A stretch of DNA of 64,000 bases from Methylobacterium mesophilicum (GTDB lineage: Bacteria; Pseudomonadota; Alphaproteobacteria; Rhizobiales; Beijerinckiaceae). Made by a program: the position numbers and the translations under genes. This document shows positions 1 to 8,362 of the stretch, in pieces. Under the pieces are notes generated by a model. It was given only the letters and a program-made list of their open reading frames with translations. It ran no database searches and was not told where the DNA came from. Positions within the stretch are counted from its first letter, which is position 1. Each line of letters opens with the position of its first letter. Location: NCBI RefSeq assembly GCF_022179445.1, contig NZ_BPQU01000025.1, forward strand, positions 1 to 64,000, written 5' to 3'.

Positions 1-233
1 CGACCCGGCCTGACGGCCGGCCCACCCTCCCCCGCAGAGGGGGGAGGGAGCGCGCACCTGGCCTTCCGGACCAGCATCTACCGGGACCGGCACGGTACCA
101 GACTGAGGGTTGTGCACGTCGTAGCCCGCACGGGAGAGGCGACCCGCACCTTCTGGCCTTGTCGGCACGTCCGCGCGATCCACCTTGACGGCACCGCGCC
201 GATCCGTCCGGCGGCCCCTCACGGAACATCCCG

Positions 234-881
234 ATGGCGATCGACCCGACCCTGCGCGATGCGCTCTCCGCCGTAACGCCGGCCAGCTTGGCGCGGGCAC
301 TGGCGCGTGCCGGGATCAAGGCGTTCAGCCCACGCGGCCTGTCGGGGCGGGGGGGTAGCGCCATCGGTCCGGCCTACACCCTCCGGATGATTCCCGCTCG
401 AAACGATGCCGCCGGCGACCTCGCGGCTGCGATCGACGCCGTTCCGGAAGGTGCCCTGCTGGTGATCGATGCCGCGGGTTCCGGACTCGCCCTCCCCTTC
501 GGAGCGATCGTGGCGGCACGGCTCGCCCAGCGCGGCGTCGCCGGCTTGATCACCGACGGCGCCCTTCCGGATCCGGCCGGCCTGCCGGTCTGGTGCGCGC
601 AGGAGGCCGGCAGCGAGACCCTCGCCCTGGTCGGCGCTCAGGAACCCGTCTCGTGCGGCGGGGCCGCCATCCATCCCGGCGACATCGTGGTCTGCGGGTC
701 CGGCGGGATCGTCGCGCTGCCGGCCGACCTCGCCGAGCAGGTCGCCCTGGAGGCCGTCGAGCAACAGCGCCTGGACCTGTGGATCCAGCGCGAGGTCGAG
801 AAGGGCGAAAACCTCGCCAGCCTGCTGCCGCCGGACGCCGCAGCCCTGGCCAGGTTCGAGGCCGAGACAAAGCCGGCTTAG
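234..881 (+). CDS. RraA-like family protein
   Basis: 215 aa. The central segment (residues ~88-113, G-AIVAARLAQRG-VAGLITDG) matches the RraA / HMG-CHA aldolase fold, whose members are divalent-metal aldolase-decarboxylases or RNase E regulators. The family motif DGxxRD reads DGALPD here (108-113), so the Arg expected next to the metal-binding Asp is Pro. Aldolase activity is therefore doubtful. The gene stands alone and ends in a perfect 17-bp hairpin. The ATG follows 'aacatcccg', a weak ribosome-binding site. Family call is fairly sure; reaction unknown. Confidence 0.75.
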   Translation: MAIDPTLRDALSAVTPASLARALARAGIKAFSPRGLSGRGGSAIGPAYTLRMIPARNDAAGDLAAAIDAVPEGALLVIDAAGSGLALPFGAIVAARLAQRGVAGLITDGALPDPAGLPVWCAQEAGSETLALVGAQEPVSCGGAAIHPGDIVVCGSGGIVALPADLAEQVALEAVEQQRLDLWIQREVEKGENLASLLPPDAAALARFEAETKPA

Positions 882-920
882 CGCATCGTGCCGGATACCG
901 GAACCGGCACGATGCGCTAA
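878..920 (+). terminator. Hairpin terminator after the RraA-like gene
   Basis: A perfect 17-bp inverted repeat (878-894 and 904-920) with a 9-nt loop overlaps the stop codon of the RraA-like gene. It begins and ends with TTAGCGCA/TGCGCTAA, so the arms are flanked by A/T. There is no long T run, as is common in high-GC bacteria. Confidence 0.65.
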
Positions 921-931
921 CTTATTCATCC

Positions 932-977
932 GCATCGTCTTTTTCCGAAAGCCGGCGTCCACCTTTCGGAACGATGC
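932..977. repeat. Nested hairpin repeat (GCATCG ... TTCCGAAAG ... CTTTCGGAA ... CGATGC)
   Basis: Outer arms GCATCG/CGATGC (932-937, 972-977) enclose inner arms TTCCGAAAG/CTTTCGGAA (943-951, 963-971). A related copy lies at 49193-49228, sharing the right half (TTTCGGAACGATGC). It sits just upstream of the YdcF-like gene. Confidence 0.6.
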
Positions 978-991
978 TATAGGGCGTCGCC

Positions 992-1819
992 ATGTTCTTC
1001 CCGCTTTCGAAGGTGGTCTACTTTCTGATCACCCCATCGAATTTCTGCCTCTTCGCCGTCCTGATCGGCCTCGGTCTGGTGGCGGTGACGCGCCGGCGAC
1101 GCTCCGGTCTGGGGCTCGCCGGTCTCGGCCTGCTGGGCCTGATACTGGGCGGTTTGTCACCGCTGTCGGACATGGCGATGTTGCCGCTGGAGCAGCGCTT
1201 CGCGCCGTACCCGGACGACGGGCCCGCGCCGACCGGGATCGTCGTGCTCGGCGGTGCCATCGAAGCGGGTCCGTCCGAGGTGCGGGATCAGGTCATCGTC
1301 AACGATGCCGGCGAGCGGCAGATCTACTTCGCCGACCTCGCCCGCCGTTTCCCCGGGGCCCGGCTGGTCTTCTCCGGCGGCAGTGGCTTCATCGGGGGCG
1401 GCATTTCGGAGGCCGACATCGTCAGTCGCCAGGCGGATGTCATCGGGCTGCCGCGGACGCGCATGATCCTTGAGAACCGATCGCGCAACACCTACGAGAA
1501 CGCGATGTTCTCCGCTGCGCTGGTTCAACCGAAGCCCGGCGAGCGCTGGTTGCTCGTGACGTCGGCCTGGCACATGCCGCGGGCGATCGGGTGCTTCCGA
1601 CAGGCCGGCTTCACCGTCGATGCCTTCCCGGTGGATTACCGGACCCGGGGCTGGGGCGACGTCGCCCATTTCCACGGCTTCGCTTCGGAGGGGCTCCTCC
1701 AACTCGATCTTGCCGTGAAGGAATGGATCGGCCTCGTGGTCTATCGGCTCGCCGGCTACACGCCGGATTGGCTGCCCGGGCCGGAGCCGGTCGCCGCACC
1801 CGGCAGCGCCAGCCGGTAG
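992..1819 (+). CDS. YdcF-like DUF218 membrane protein
   Basis: 275 aa. Two N-terminal hydrophobic segments (residues ~10-30 and ~38-55) are followed by a DUF218/YdcF domain. Family marks are IVVLGGA (~80), ENRSRNTYENA (~162) and TSAWHMPRA (~190), the last two forming the usual polar active-site-like patch. E. coli relatives SanA, ElyC and YdcF are linked to envelope integrity, including lipid-carrier metabolism. Its 3' end overlaps the convergent DUF3253 gene by 64 bp. Specific role not assignable. Confidence 0.85.
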   Translation: MFFPLSKVVYFLITPSNFCLFAVLIGLGLVAVTRRRRSGLGLAGLGLLGLILGGLSPLSDMAMLPLEQRFAPYPDDGPAPTGIVVLGGAIEAGPSEVRDQVIVNDAGERQIYFADLARRFPGARLVFSGGSGFIGGGISEADIVSRQADVIGLPRTRMILENRSRNTYENAMFSAALVQPKPGERWLLVTSAWHMPRAIGCFRQAGFTVDAFPVDYRTRGWGDVAHFHGFASEGLLQLDLAVKEWIGLVVYRLAGYTPDWLPGPEPVAAPGSASR

Positions 1820-2064
1820 ATCCCCCGGAAGTCGTCCGGGTCCACCGGCTTACCCTTGCGCAGGATCGCGACGCGACCCGCATGGGCGAGCCGCACCGCC
1901 ACCCGGCGCACCGGCTGCATCAGCGGCCCCCATCCGTCCGGGTGTGGACCGCCCAGGGCCCTGGCCACCTCCGACGGGCAGATCGTCTTGCCGGCGCCGC
2001 GCTCGGCCACGAGGCCCAGCAGGGTTTCCTCGATCGCCGCCTCGTCCGCTTTGGTCGTGGTCAT
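1756..2064 (-). CDS. DUF3253 domain protein
   Basis: 102 aa, small and basic. The pattern T-I-CPSEVARAL (residues ~28-38), 'W--LM-PVRR-A--LA--G-V-I-RKG' and a final 'D--G-YRL' is that of DUF3253, a winged-helix-like domain seen as a small stand-alone bacterial protein. Its start overlaps the stop of the DUF599 gene by 4 bp (ATGA), so the two are probably translationally coupled. The 3' end overlaps the convergent YdcF gene. Function unknown. Confidence 0.75.
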   Translation of the reverse strand: MTTTKADEAAIEETLLGLVAERGAGKTICPSEVARALGGPHPDGWGPLMQPVRRVAVRLAHAGRVAILRKGKPVDPDDFRGIYRLALPGAATGSGPGSQSGV

Positions 2065-2822
2065 ATCCGTGCCTCCTCGGCGGGGGCCAGGAGCGGACCC
2101 TCGTGCGGCCCTTCACCGGCCTCCAGCAACGCCTTGCGGATCTCCGAGGCGAACTGTCGACGCCACATGATGATGACCACGGCGGTTGTCGAGGCGAGCA
2201 ACACATATGGGCTGATGAACCAGCCGAGATAGGCCAGCGCGAAGAAGAACGCGCGCTGCCCCCGGGCGAAATGGCGCCCGGCGCTGACGTTCATCGCCGC
2301 CACCCGGCGGACGGCCCGCAGCATCTCGCCGTCGCTGACGCCGGACCCCTTCGACGGCACCGCTCCGAGCAGGATCGCCGCGTAGTTGAACAGCCGGTAG
2401 GCCCAGGCGAACTTGAAGAACGCGTAGACGAACACGAAGGCGAGGCCGGCGACCTTCAGCTCCCAGGTGGTCCGGTTCGCCACCGTGCCGAACGGCAGGG
2501 TCGCGAACAGGTTCAGCACGTCGTCGCCGGAGCGCGACAGGGTCAGCACCGAGCCCAGCGCGATCAGCGAGGTCGAGGCGAAAAAGGCGGTCCCGTTCTG
2601 CAGCGAGGCGTTGATCTGCGTGTCGACCACCCGGTTGTCGCGGCCGATGACCTGCCGCGCCCAGTTGGAGCGGTGGACGTTCATGATCTGGCTGAGGGAG
2701 ACCATCCGGCCGCGCAGGCGCCCGACCGACAGGCCGTACGCCACCCAGGCCAGGATGAAGTAGACCAGGGCCCCGATATCGAGGGGCGAGAAGGCGGCGC
2801 TGCCGGTGGTCGGGTCGGTCAT
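2061..2822 (-). CDS. DUF599 integral membrane protein
   Basis: 253 aa. About four membrane segments (~15-33, ~75-97, ~115-140, ~190-215). The layout matches DUF599: an N-terminal segment, the 'R-N-WARQVIGRDNRVVDTQ' linker and 'NG-AFFAST-LI-L-G' in the second segment. It is the first gene of a two-gene unit with the DUF3253 gene. No function is known for the family. Confidence 0.8.
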   Translation of the reverse strand: MTDPTTGSAAFSPLDIGALVYFILAWVAYGLSVGRLRGRMVSLSQIMNVHRSNWARQVIGRDNRVVDTQINASLQNGTAFFASTSLIALGSVLTLSRSGDDVLNLFATLPFGTVANRTTWELKVAGLAFVFVYAFFKFAWAYRLFNYAAILLGAVPSKGSGVSDGEMLRAVRRVAAMNVSAGRHFARGQRAFFFALAYLGWFISPYVLLASTTAVVIIMWRRQFASEIRKALLEAGEGPHEGPLLAPAEEARI

Positions 2823-2902
2823 GATCTCGGAGCGCCAGGAGCGGAATCGGATACGGCCTCACGGCCATACCAGTCCGGCCCGCCCCGCAGAACCCGCCCG
2901 GC

Positions 2903-3187
2903 TCAGCCCCGCAGGATGTCGAAGCCGCGCGTGTCTGGCGGGTCGCCGCATTCCTTGACGATGACCTCGCTGACGCTGGCGTGCGGCGGGCCGGAGCGGC
3001 ACAGGGCGACCATCCGGTCCACCGCATCCGACGGACCGCCGAACACGGCCTCGACCGAGCCGTCGGCGCGGTTGCGGACGAAGCCGGTCAGATCCAGCGC
3101 GCGCGCTTCGGCCTGGGTCCAGGCCCGGTAGGACACGCCCTGGACGCGTCCCTTGACGATTACGGAGACGGTGCGCGTCGCGCTCAT
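2903..3187 (-). CDS. acyP: Acylphosphatase
   Basis: 94 aa, the standard length. It hydrolyses carboxyl-phosphate bonds such as acetyl phosphate. The signature VKGRVQGVSYRAW places the phosphate-binding Arg at 21; the catalytic Asn is N39 in 'FVRN'. The start was chosen at ATG 3187 because the longer frame upstream is not protein-like and the family begins about 10 residues before the motif. A formate/nitrite-type channel lies 56 bp upstream on the same strand and may be co-transcribed. Confidence 0.93.
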   Translation of the reverse strand: MSATRTVSVIVKGRVQGVSYRAWTQAEARALDLTGFVRNRADGSVEAVFGGPSDAVDRMVALCRSGPPHASVSEVIVKECGDPPDTRGFDILRG

Positions 3188-3243
3188 CGGATCGGCACCG
3201 CCTCGAAACAGGCCCGCGCGACAGGCGCGGGCCGCCCTACAGA

Positions 3244-4092
3244 TTACTCGGCGGCCATCGGGCGACGCACGCCGGCGCCGACCGGGGCCGAACGCGTCTC
3301 GCCCGTCCGGACGTGGGTCGAGTAGAGCATCAGGCCGGTGAAGGCGAGGCCGCCGACGATGTTGCCGAGCAGGGTCGGGATCTCGTTCCACAGCAGATAA
3401 TCCATGACGGTCAGGTGGCCGCCCATCAGGATCGCCGACGGGAACAGGAACATGTTCACGACCGAGTGCTCGAAGGTCATGAAGAAGAACACCGTGATCG
3501 GCATCCACATGGCGATCACCTTGCCGGGCACCGAGGTGGACAGCATCGCCCCGATCACGCCGGTGGAGACCATCCAGTTGCACATCATGGCGCGCACGAA
3601 GAGCGTCAGCATGCCGGCGGCGCCGTACTTCTCGTAGCCGAGGGTGCGCGCCTCGCCGATGCCGGCGATCGCCTTGCCGACCGCGTTCGGCTCGGTGGCG
3701 AAGCCGAAGGTGAACACGATCGCCATCATCAGCGCGGTGGTGAGCGCGCCGGCGAAGTTGCCGAAGAACACCAGCGTCCAGTTGCGGGCGATGCCGGCCA
3801 CGGTGACGCCCGGGCGCTTGTCGATCAGCGCCAGCGGGGTGAGCACGCAGACGCCCGTGAACAGGTCGTAGCCGAGCAGGTACAGCATCGAGAAGCCGAC
3901 CGGGAACAGCAGCGCGCCGACCAGCGGCTGCCCGGTGGTCTGGTTGATCGTCACCGCGAAGGCGGCCGCGAGCGCCAGGATCGCGCCGGCCATGTAGGCC
4001 CGGATGAAGGTGTCTTTGGTGGCCATGAAGACCTTCGATTCACCGGCATCGACGGCCTTCTTCACGAAATCGGCGGGCGCCAGATAGGACAT
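3244..4092 (-). CDS. Formate/nitrite transporter family channel
   Basis: 282 aa. Six hydrophobic segments and the N-terminal pattern 'YLAPADFVKKAVDAGESK' typify the FNT family (FocA, NirC, FdhC). These form pentameric channels for small monovalent anions such as formate. Start ATG 4092 is favoured over an upstream in-frame Met because GGGAGAGG lies just before it. Formate is a central intermediate for methylotrophs, and the window also carries a formyl-CoA/oxalate module. The substrate here is inferred, not shown. Confidence 0.88.
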   Translation of the reverse strand: MSYLAPADFVKKAVDAGESKVFMATKDTFIRAYMAGAILALAAAFAVTINQTTGQPLVGALLFPVGFSMLYLLGYDLFTGVCVLTPLALIDKRPGVTVAGIARNWTLVFFGNFAGALTTALMMAIVFTFGFATEPNAVGKAIAGIGEARTLGYEKYGAAGMLTLFVRAMMCNWMVSTGVIGAMLSTSVPGKVIAMWMPITVFFFMTFEHSVVNMFLFPSAILMGGHLTVMDYLLWNEIPTLLGNIVGGLAFTGLMLYSTHVRTGETRSAPVGAGVRRPMAAE

Positions 4093-4237
4093 GCGAACCT
4101 CTCCCGCGCACGCGGCCGCCGATCGCCGTTGACCGAGGGGCACGCTGCGCAATCACGACAGCTGGCCGGGGCGAAAGGCTGGTGTCGCCGCCCCGGTCGA
4201 TCGCGAGCAAGCAGGTTGCGTACCAAGTGCCGCCGGT

Positions 4238-4669
4238 TCAGGTGGGCGGTCCGCGCATCCAGGTACCGAGGTCGCGGATATAGGCCGGCGGAAGCTGGGC
4301 GGCACGGGCGGCCGCCAGCACGGCATCGAGGTAGCCGGGCCGCGGCCGCCCCGGCGCGGTGGAGCGGCCGAGATAGATCAGGGCGCGCTTGGTGCCGGCG
4401 GCCGTGGTCACGGGCAGCGTCGCCTTGGCATAGAGCCCGCCCGCGACGCCCTCGTAGCGGTCCAGCGCCGGGATGTCGTCGAGGGCCAGTTCCCACAGGA
4501 CCCCGTGCACCACCCGTGCGGGATCGCGCACCACCGAGGCGTAGCCCTCGCGCATGATGATGAAGCGATGTCGCTTGAGGCAGCCGCCGCCGATCAGCCG
4601 CGAGACCGGGCAGCGCAGGGCCATCGCGGCGGCATCCATGTTCGCGCCGTAGGCGAAGTAGAGGGGCAT
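4238..4669 (-). CDS. Gamma-glutamylcyclotransferase-like (AIG2/GGCT) protein
   Basis: 143 aa from ATG 4669. The N-terminus LYFAYGANM is the substrate-binding loop of the GGCT/AIG2 fold. 'HGVLWEL---D---LDRYEGV' carries the Glu expected to act as general acid/base. Relatives cyclise gamma-glutamyl peptides or amines. An upstream extension of 37 residues is open but lacks family character. Solitary gene; substrate unknown. Confidence 0.85.
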   Translation of the reverse strand: MPLYFAYGANMDAAAMALRCPVSRLIGGGCLKRHRFIIMREGYASVVRDPARVVHGVLWELALDDIPALDRYEGVAGGLYAKATLPVTTAAGTKRALIYLGRSTAPGRPRPGYLDAVLAAARAAQLPPAYIRDLGTWMRGPPT

Positions 4670-4706
4670 GGTGTCGTCGAAGGCGTCCGGGATGCCGCGG
4701 GAGGCA

Positions 4707-4829
4707 TCATTCCCCGGGCGGATGATCGAGGCGGCGCGCCGAACGTTCATTCGCGCGCACGGCCGCGTACGCCATGGCAAGCGTGATAGCCGGGATACCG
4801 AACGTGATGAAAAGCCAATCGTAGTTCAT
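4707..4829 (-). CDS. Tiny single-span membrane protein, second gene of module copy 1
   Basis: 40 aa, beginning MNYDWLFITFGIPAITLAM: one hydrophobic segment (~5-23) and a charged tail with Arg/Glu and DHPPGE. Its ATG overlaps the TGA of the preceding 76-aa gene by 4 bp (ATGA), implying coupled translation. A structurally equivalent gene in the same place in a paralogous pair lies at 13475-13576. Not recognised; possibly a small subunit of the upstream two-span protein. An upstream in-frame start at 4892 is less likely. Confidence 0.6.
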   Translation of the reverse strand: MNYDWLFITFGIPAITLAMAYAAVRANERSARRLDHPPGE

Positions 4830-5056
4830 GGCTTCAGGCTCCGCAGGCAACGCCTCGCACCGTAATGTAGTGCGGCACCGGTACACAACCAAACCACTGT
4901 GAAGAGCGCCCTGTCGAGCTGCAGAATCGGCGCGGTGGCGACCCCGAAACTCGCCGCCGTCATCGGCGTCACGAAACCGATGACGACGTACGCTACCGCG
5001 ATGTTGTTCAGCGCGGTGGCCAGGAGCTTCGTCTGCTCGTTGTGAACCGCACTCAC
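4826..5056 (-). CDS. Small two-span membrane protein, first gene of module copy 1
   Basis: 76 aa. Polar start with 'NEQTKLLATALNNIA', two hydrophobic segments (~14-35 and ~48-65) and a basic C-terminus LHYGARRCLRSLKP. It is clearly homologous to the protein at 13573-13842 (shared TKL-A---N-IA, G---P--A, CW------LHY-ARR-L--L). It is followed by a coupled 40-aa membrane protein. The pccA stop lies 16 bp beyond its start on the same strand, so read-through from pccA is possible. Function unknown. Confidence 0.7.
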   Translation of the reverse strand: MSAVHNEQTKLLATALNNIAVAYVVIGFVTPMTAASFGVATAPILQLDRALFTVVWLCTGAALHYGARRCLRSLKP

Positions 5057-5072
5057 GACGAGCGCGCTGCGA

Positions 5073-7076
5073 TCAGGCGAATTCGAGGATCACCGCGTCG
5101 ACCGCCAGGCTGTCGCCTTCCTTGGCGTGGATCTTCGCGACCGTGGCGTCGCGCTCGGCGCGGAGCATGTTCTCCATCTTCATCGCCTCGACCACCGCGA
5201 TCGGCTCGCCGTTCTTCACCTCCTGGCCCTCGGTGACCAGGATCTGCTTCACGAGGCCCGGCATCGGGCAGAGCACCTGCTTGCCGGAGCCGGCCTGCTC
5301 CTTCACCGGCATCAGCGCGGCGAGTTCGGCCTCGCGGCGGGTGTAGACCCGCGCCTCGGCCGCCGCGCCGGCATGCTGCAGGAACACGCCGTTCAACAGG
5401 CCGCGCACCTGGATGGCGACGCGCTCGGAGCCGATCGTGCCGATCCAGACCGGCTCGCCCGGGCGCCACGCGCTCGCCACCGACAGCGCCGTGCCGTCGT
5501 CGCGGGTGACGATCAGGTCTTCGCCCTCCGGCTCGAGGGTCACGGCGTAGGATTGGCCGGCCAGGATCACGACGCGGTCCCGCTCGAACGCGAACAGGCC
5601 GGGGGCGCGCATCTGCCCGGAGATGCCGCGCTTGCGCTGGTTCAGCTTGTGGTCGATCGCCGCCGCCGCGGCCATCATGCGGACCGCCACCGCGCCGGCG
5701 GGCTCCGGGGCGACGAAGCCGTTCGGGAACTCCTCGGCGATGAAGCCGGTGGACAATTCACCCTCCTGCCAGCGCGGATGCGCCATCAGCGCGGAGAGGA
5801 ACGGGATGTTGTGGCGGATGCCGTCGATCGCGAAGGCGTCCAGCGCGTCGCCCTGCGCGGCGATCGCCTCGGCCCGGGTCGGCGCCCAGGTGACCAGCTT
5901 GGCGATCATCGGATCGTAGTGGATCGCGATCTCGCCGCCCTCCTCCACGCCGGTGTCGTTGCGCACGATCGCGGTGCCCTGACGGCCCTCCTCCGGCGGC
6001 CGGTAGGTGGTCAGGCGTCCGATCGAGGGCAGGAAGTTGCGGGTCGGATCCTCGGCGTAGACGCGGCTCTCGACCGCCCAGCCGTCCAGCTTCACCTGCT
6101 CCTGCGTCAGCGGCAGCGTCTCGCCGGCCGCGACCCGGATCATCAGCTCGACGAGGTCGAGGCCGGTGATCATCTCGGTCACGGGATGCTCGACTTGGAG
6201 GCGGGTGTTCATTTCCAGGAAGTAGAACGACTTGTCCTGGCCGGCGACGAACTCGACCGTGCCGGCGGAATCGTAGTTCACCGCTTTGGCGAGGGCGACG
6301 GCCTGCTCGCCCATCTTCCGGCGCGTCTCGGCGTCGAGCAGCGGCGACGGCGCCTCCTCGATCACCTTCTGATTGCGGCGCTGGATCGAGCACTCGCGCT
6401 CGCCGAGATAGATCACGTTCCCGTGCTTATCGCCGATCACCTGGATCTCGATGTGCCGCGGGTCGGTGATGAACTTTTCCACGAACACCCGGTCGTCGCC
6501 GAAGGACGAGGACGCCTCGGACTTGGCGCGGGCGAAGCCCTCGGCGACCTCGCCCGACGAATGGGCGATGCGCATGCCCTTGCCGCCGCCGCCCGCCGAC
6601 GCCTTGATCATCACCGGGTAGCCGATGCCGTCGGCGATCTCGACGGCGTGCTCGGGGCTCTCGATCACGCCGAGGAAGCCCGGGACCGTGGAGACGTTGG
6701 CGGCTGCGGCCGCCTTCTTGGATTCGATCTTGTCGCCCATGGCGGCGATGGCGCCGGGATTGGGCCCGATGAACACGATGCCGGCGGCCTCGAGGGCCTT
6801 CGGGAAGGCCTCGCGCTCGGACAGGAAGCCGTAGCCGGGATGGACCGCCTGCGCGCCGGTCTGCCGGCAGGCCTCGACGATCTTCTCGATGACCAGGTAG
6901 GACTGCGCCGCGGCGGCGGGGCCGATATGGACCGCCTCGTCGGCCATCGCGACGTGCACCGCATCGCGGTCGGCGTCCGAATAGACTGCCACCGTCCTGA
7001 TGCCCATCTTCCGGGCGGTCTTGATGACCCGGCAGGCGATTTCGCCCCGGTTGGCGATCAGGATCTTTTCGAACAT
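5073..7076 (-). CDS. pccA: Acetyl/propionyl-CoA carboxylase alpha subunit (biotin carboxylase + BCCP)
   Basis: 667 aa from ATG 7076; a much longer open frame upstream is non-coding in character. Domain order: biotin carboxylase (1-~445) with the ATP-grasp glycine loop KASAGGGGKGMR and substrate residues in EMNTRLQVEHPVTE; a linker BT domain; then a C-terminal biotinyl domain with biotin-accepting Lys633 in EAMKMEN. It carboxylates biotin for transfer by a separate beta subunit, making methylmalonyl-CoA from propionyl-CoA. In Methylobacterium this step belongs to the ethylmalonyl-CoA pathway. No beta subunit lies nearby, as is usual there. Confidence 0.92.
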   Translation of the reverse strand: MFEKILIANRGEIACRVIKTARKMGIRTVAVYSDADRDAVHVAMADEAVHIGPAAAAQSYLVIEKIVEACRQTGAQAVHPGYGFLSEREAFPKALEAAGIVFIGPNPGAIAAMGDKIESKKAAAAANVSTVPGFLGVIESPEHAVEIADGIGYPVMIKASAGGGGKGMRIAHSSGEVAEGFARAKSEASSSFGDDRVFVEKFITDPRHIEIQVIGDKHGNVIYLGERECSIQRRNQKVIEEAPSPLLDAETRRKMGEQAVALAKAVNYDSAGTVEFVAGQDKSFYFLEMNTRLQVEHPVTEMITGLDLVELMIRVAAGETLPLTQEQVKLDGWAVESRVYAEDPTRNFLPSIGRLTTYRPPEEGRQGTAIVRNDTGVEEGGEIAIHYDPMIAKLVTWAPTRAEAIAAQGDALDAFAIDGIRHNIPFLSALMAHPRWQEGELSTGFIAEEFPNGFVAPEPAGAVAVRMMAAAAAIDHKLNQRKRGISGQMRAPGLFAFERDRVVILAGQSYAVTLEPEGEDLIVTRDDGTALSVASAWRPGEPVWIGTIGSERVAIQVRGLLNGVFLQHAGAAAEARVYTRREAELAALMPVKEQAGSGKQVLCPMPGLVKQILVTEGQEVKNGEPIAVVEAMKMENMLRAERDATVAKIHAKEGDSLAVDAVILEFA

Positions 7077-7180
7077 CGCTGGCGCATCACTTTCGAGATC
7101 GCCGGATTGCACACCGGCTTGACTGTCCCGATAGATCAGTTGCGCCGCGGACGGAAGCTGCGCCTCGGTCGAAGGGTCCG

Positions 7181-7621
7181 TCAGGCGGCGAGCGCGAAGG
7201 TGAGGCGGGGAGCCTGGGCCGCCTCGCGGGTCCAGCGGTTGGCGTCCAGCGCGAAGGCCATCAGGGTCTCGGCGCTGCCTTCCGCCTCGCGGACGATCTC
7301 CATGGCGATCCGGGCGCCGACGGGGCTCGGGCCGTCCCGGCCGCTGAGCGAGCTGGCGAGCCAGGCGGCGACGTCCCGGTCGATGTAGCCGGTCGGGCGC
7401 AGGCCCCACACGGCGAAGTCGACCACCGACGCAACCAGGAAGTCCGCGAAGGCCTCGGAGCCGATCACGGCCCGCTCCAGGGCGATCAGCATGTCGGCCT
7501 CGTCGCGGCTCATGATCCCCTCCGGCAGAACCTCGCGCTTGAGGACCAGCAGGTCCTCGTCGCTGATCGCGCCAGTGGAAACGGCATGGTTGCAGAACTG
7601 TTGAACGGAAATCATGGTCAT
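7181..7621 (-). CDS. Conserved hypothetical protein
   Basis: 146 aa from ATG 7621, chosen because GGAGG lies 11 bases upstream; an ATG two codons later is possible. Soluble and acidic, with no signal peptide or clear membrane span. The middle, 'LPEGIMSRDEADMLIALERAV', resembles helical pairs of a TerB-like or EF-hand-free alpha domain, but this is only an impression. It lies 104 bp upstream of pccA on the same strand. Not recognised. Confidence 0.6.
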   Translation of the reverse strand: MTMISVQQFCNHAVSTGAISDEDLLVLKREVLPEGIMSRDEADMLIALERAVIGSEAFADFLVASVVDFAVWGLRPTGYIDRDVAAWLASSLSGRDGPSPVGARIAMEIVREAEGSAETLMAFALDANRWTREAAQAPRLTFALAA

Positions 7622-7783
7622 GGCTGCCTGCTCCTCCGACCTTTGCTGCGGTCGGTGTTTGTCCCGGTGTGATTTGAACTTACGGGACGGCACCCCTGCC
7701 GGAAGTTAACGGCAAGGTCTGAACGGAAGTTCAGGTAAACACGGACCGAGCAAGCAGGCTTATTGGGACGTTGACCAGTTGCG

Positions 7784-8362
7784 TTACCGGACGATGACCG
7801 TGGCTCCGACCGGGGCGCGATCGAACAGGTCCACCACGTCGATGTTGCGCATGCGGATGCAGCCCGACGAGACCGCCTGTCCGATCTTCTCCGGCTCGTT
7901 GGTGCCGTGGATCCGGTAGAGCGTGTCCTTGCCGTGATCGGACAGGTAGAGGGCGCGCGCGCCCAGTGGGTTCATCGGTCCGCCCTGCATGGCGTGAACG
8001 TGCGGCCAGCGCTTGATCATCTCGGCCGGAGGGTTCCAGGCCGGCCACTCGGCTTTGCGGCTGACCGTGGCTGTCCCGGTCCAGCCATAGGCCTCGTCAC
8101 CCACCGTGACGCCGTAGCGGATCGCCTTGCCGTCCGGCAGCACGAGGTAGAGCTGGCGCTCCCTGGTCTCGACGACGATCGTGCCCGGGGGCTGTCCGGT
8201 CGGGTCGCTCACCTGGTATCGCGCGAAGTGCGGATCGAACTCGGCGTCGGGCACGAGCGCCATGAACTCGGCATCGCGGGCCGAAACCTTCGGGTCGGGC
8301 ACGGCCTTGAACGTGCAGCCCGCGAGCAGGACGACGCAGGCGATGGCCGGGATGACACGCAT
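7784..8362 (-). CDS. L,D-transpeptidase (YkuD) lipoprotein
   Basis: 192 aa from ATG 8362. A signal peptide ends in lipobox LLAGC (Cys16). The YkuD catalytic domain shows H152 in 'IHGTNEPEKIG' and nucleophile C168 in 'SSGCIRMRN'. The enzyme should form 3-3 peptidoglycan cross-links or anchor proteins to peptidoglycan from the outer or inner membrane surface. An upstream Met six codons earlier (8380) is possible. Monocistronic and divergent from the HDAC-like gene. Confidence 0.9.
   Translation of the reverse strand: MRVIPAIACVVLLAGCTFKAVPDPKVSARDAEFMALVPDAEFDPHFARYQVSDPTGQPPGTIVVETRERQLYLVLPDGKAIRYGVTVGDEAYGWTGTATVSRKAEWPAWNPPAEMIKRWPHVHAMQGGPMNPLGARALYLSDHGKDTLYRIHGTNEPEKIGQAVSSGCIRMRNIDVVDLFDRAPVGATVIVR

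Noticed and set aside
1..233. Short hairpins such as CGGCCTGACGGCCGG at the left edge
   Set aside because: High-GC sequence yields such hairpins often; no gene end is visible to which it could be a terminator.
5127..7388. 753-codon open frame on the + strand opposite pccA
   Set aside because: It is the antisense of a clearly functional carboxylase gene; His/Asp/Arg/Gly-rich translation with no family features is typical of GC-rich shadow frames.
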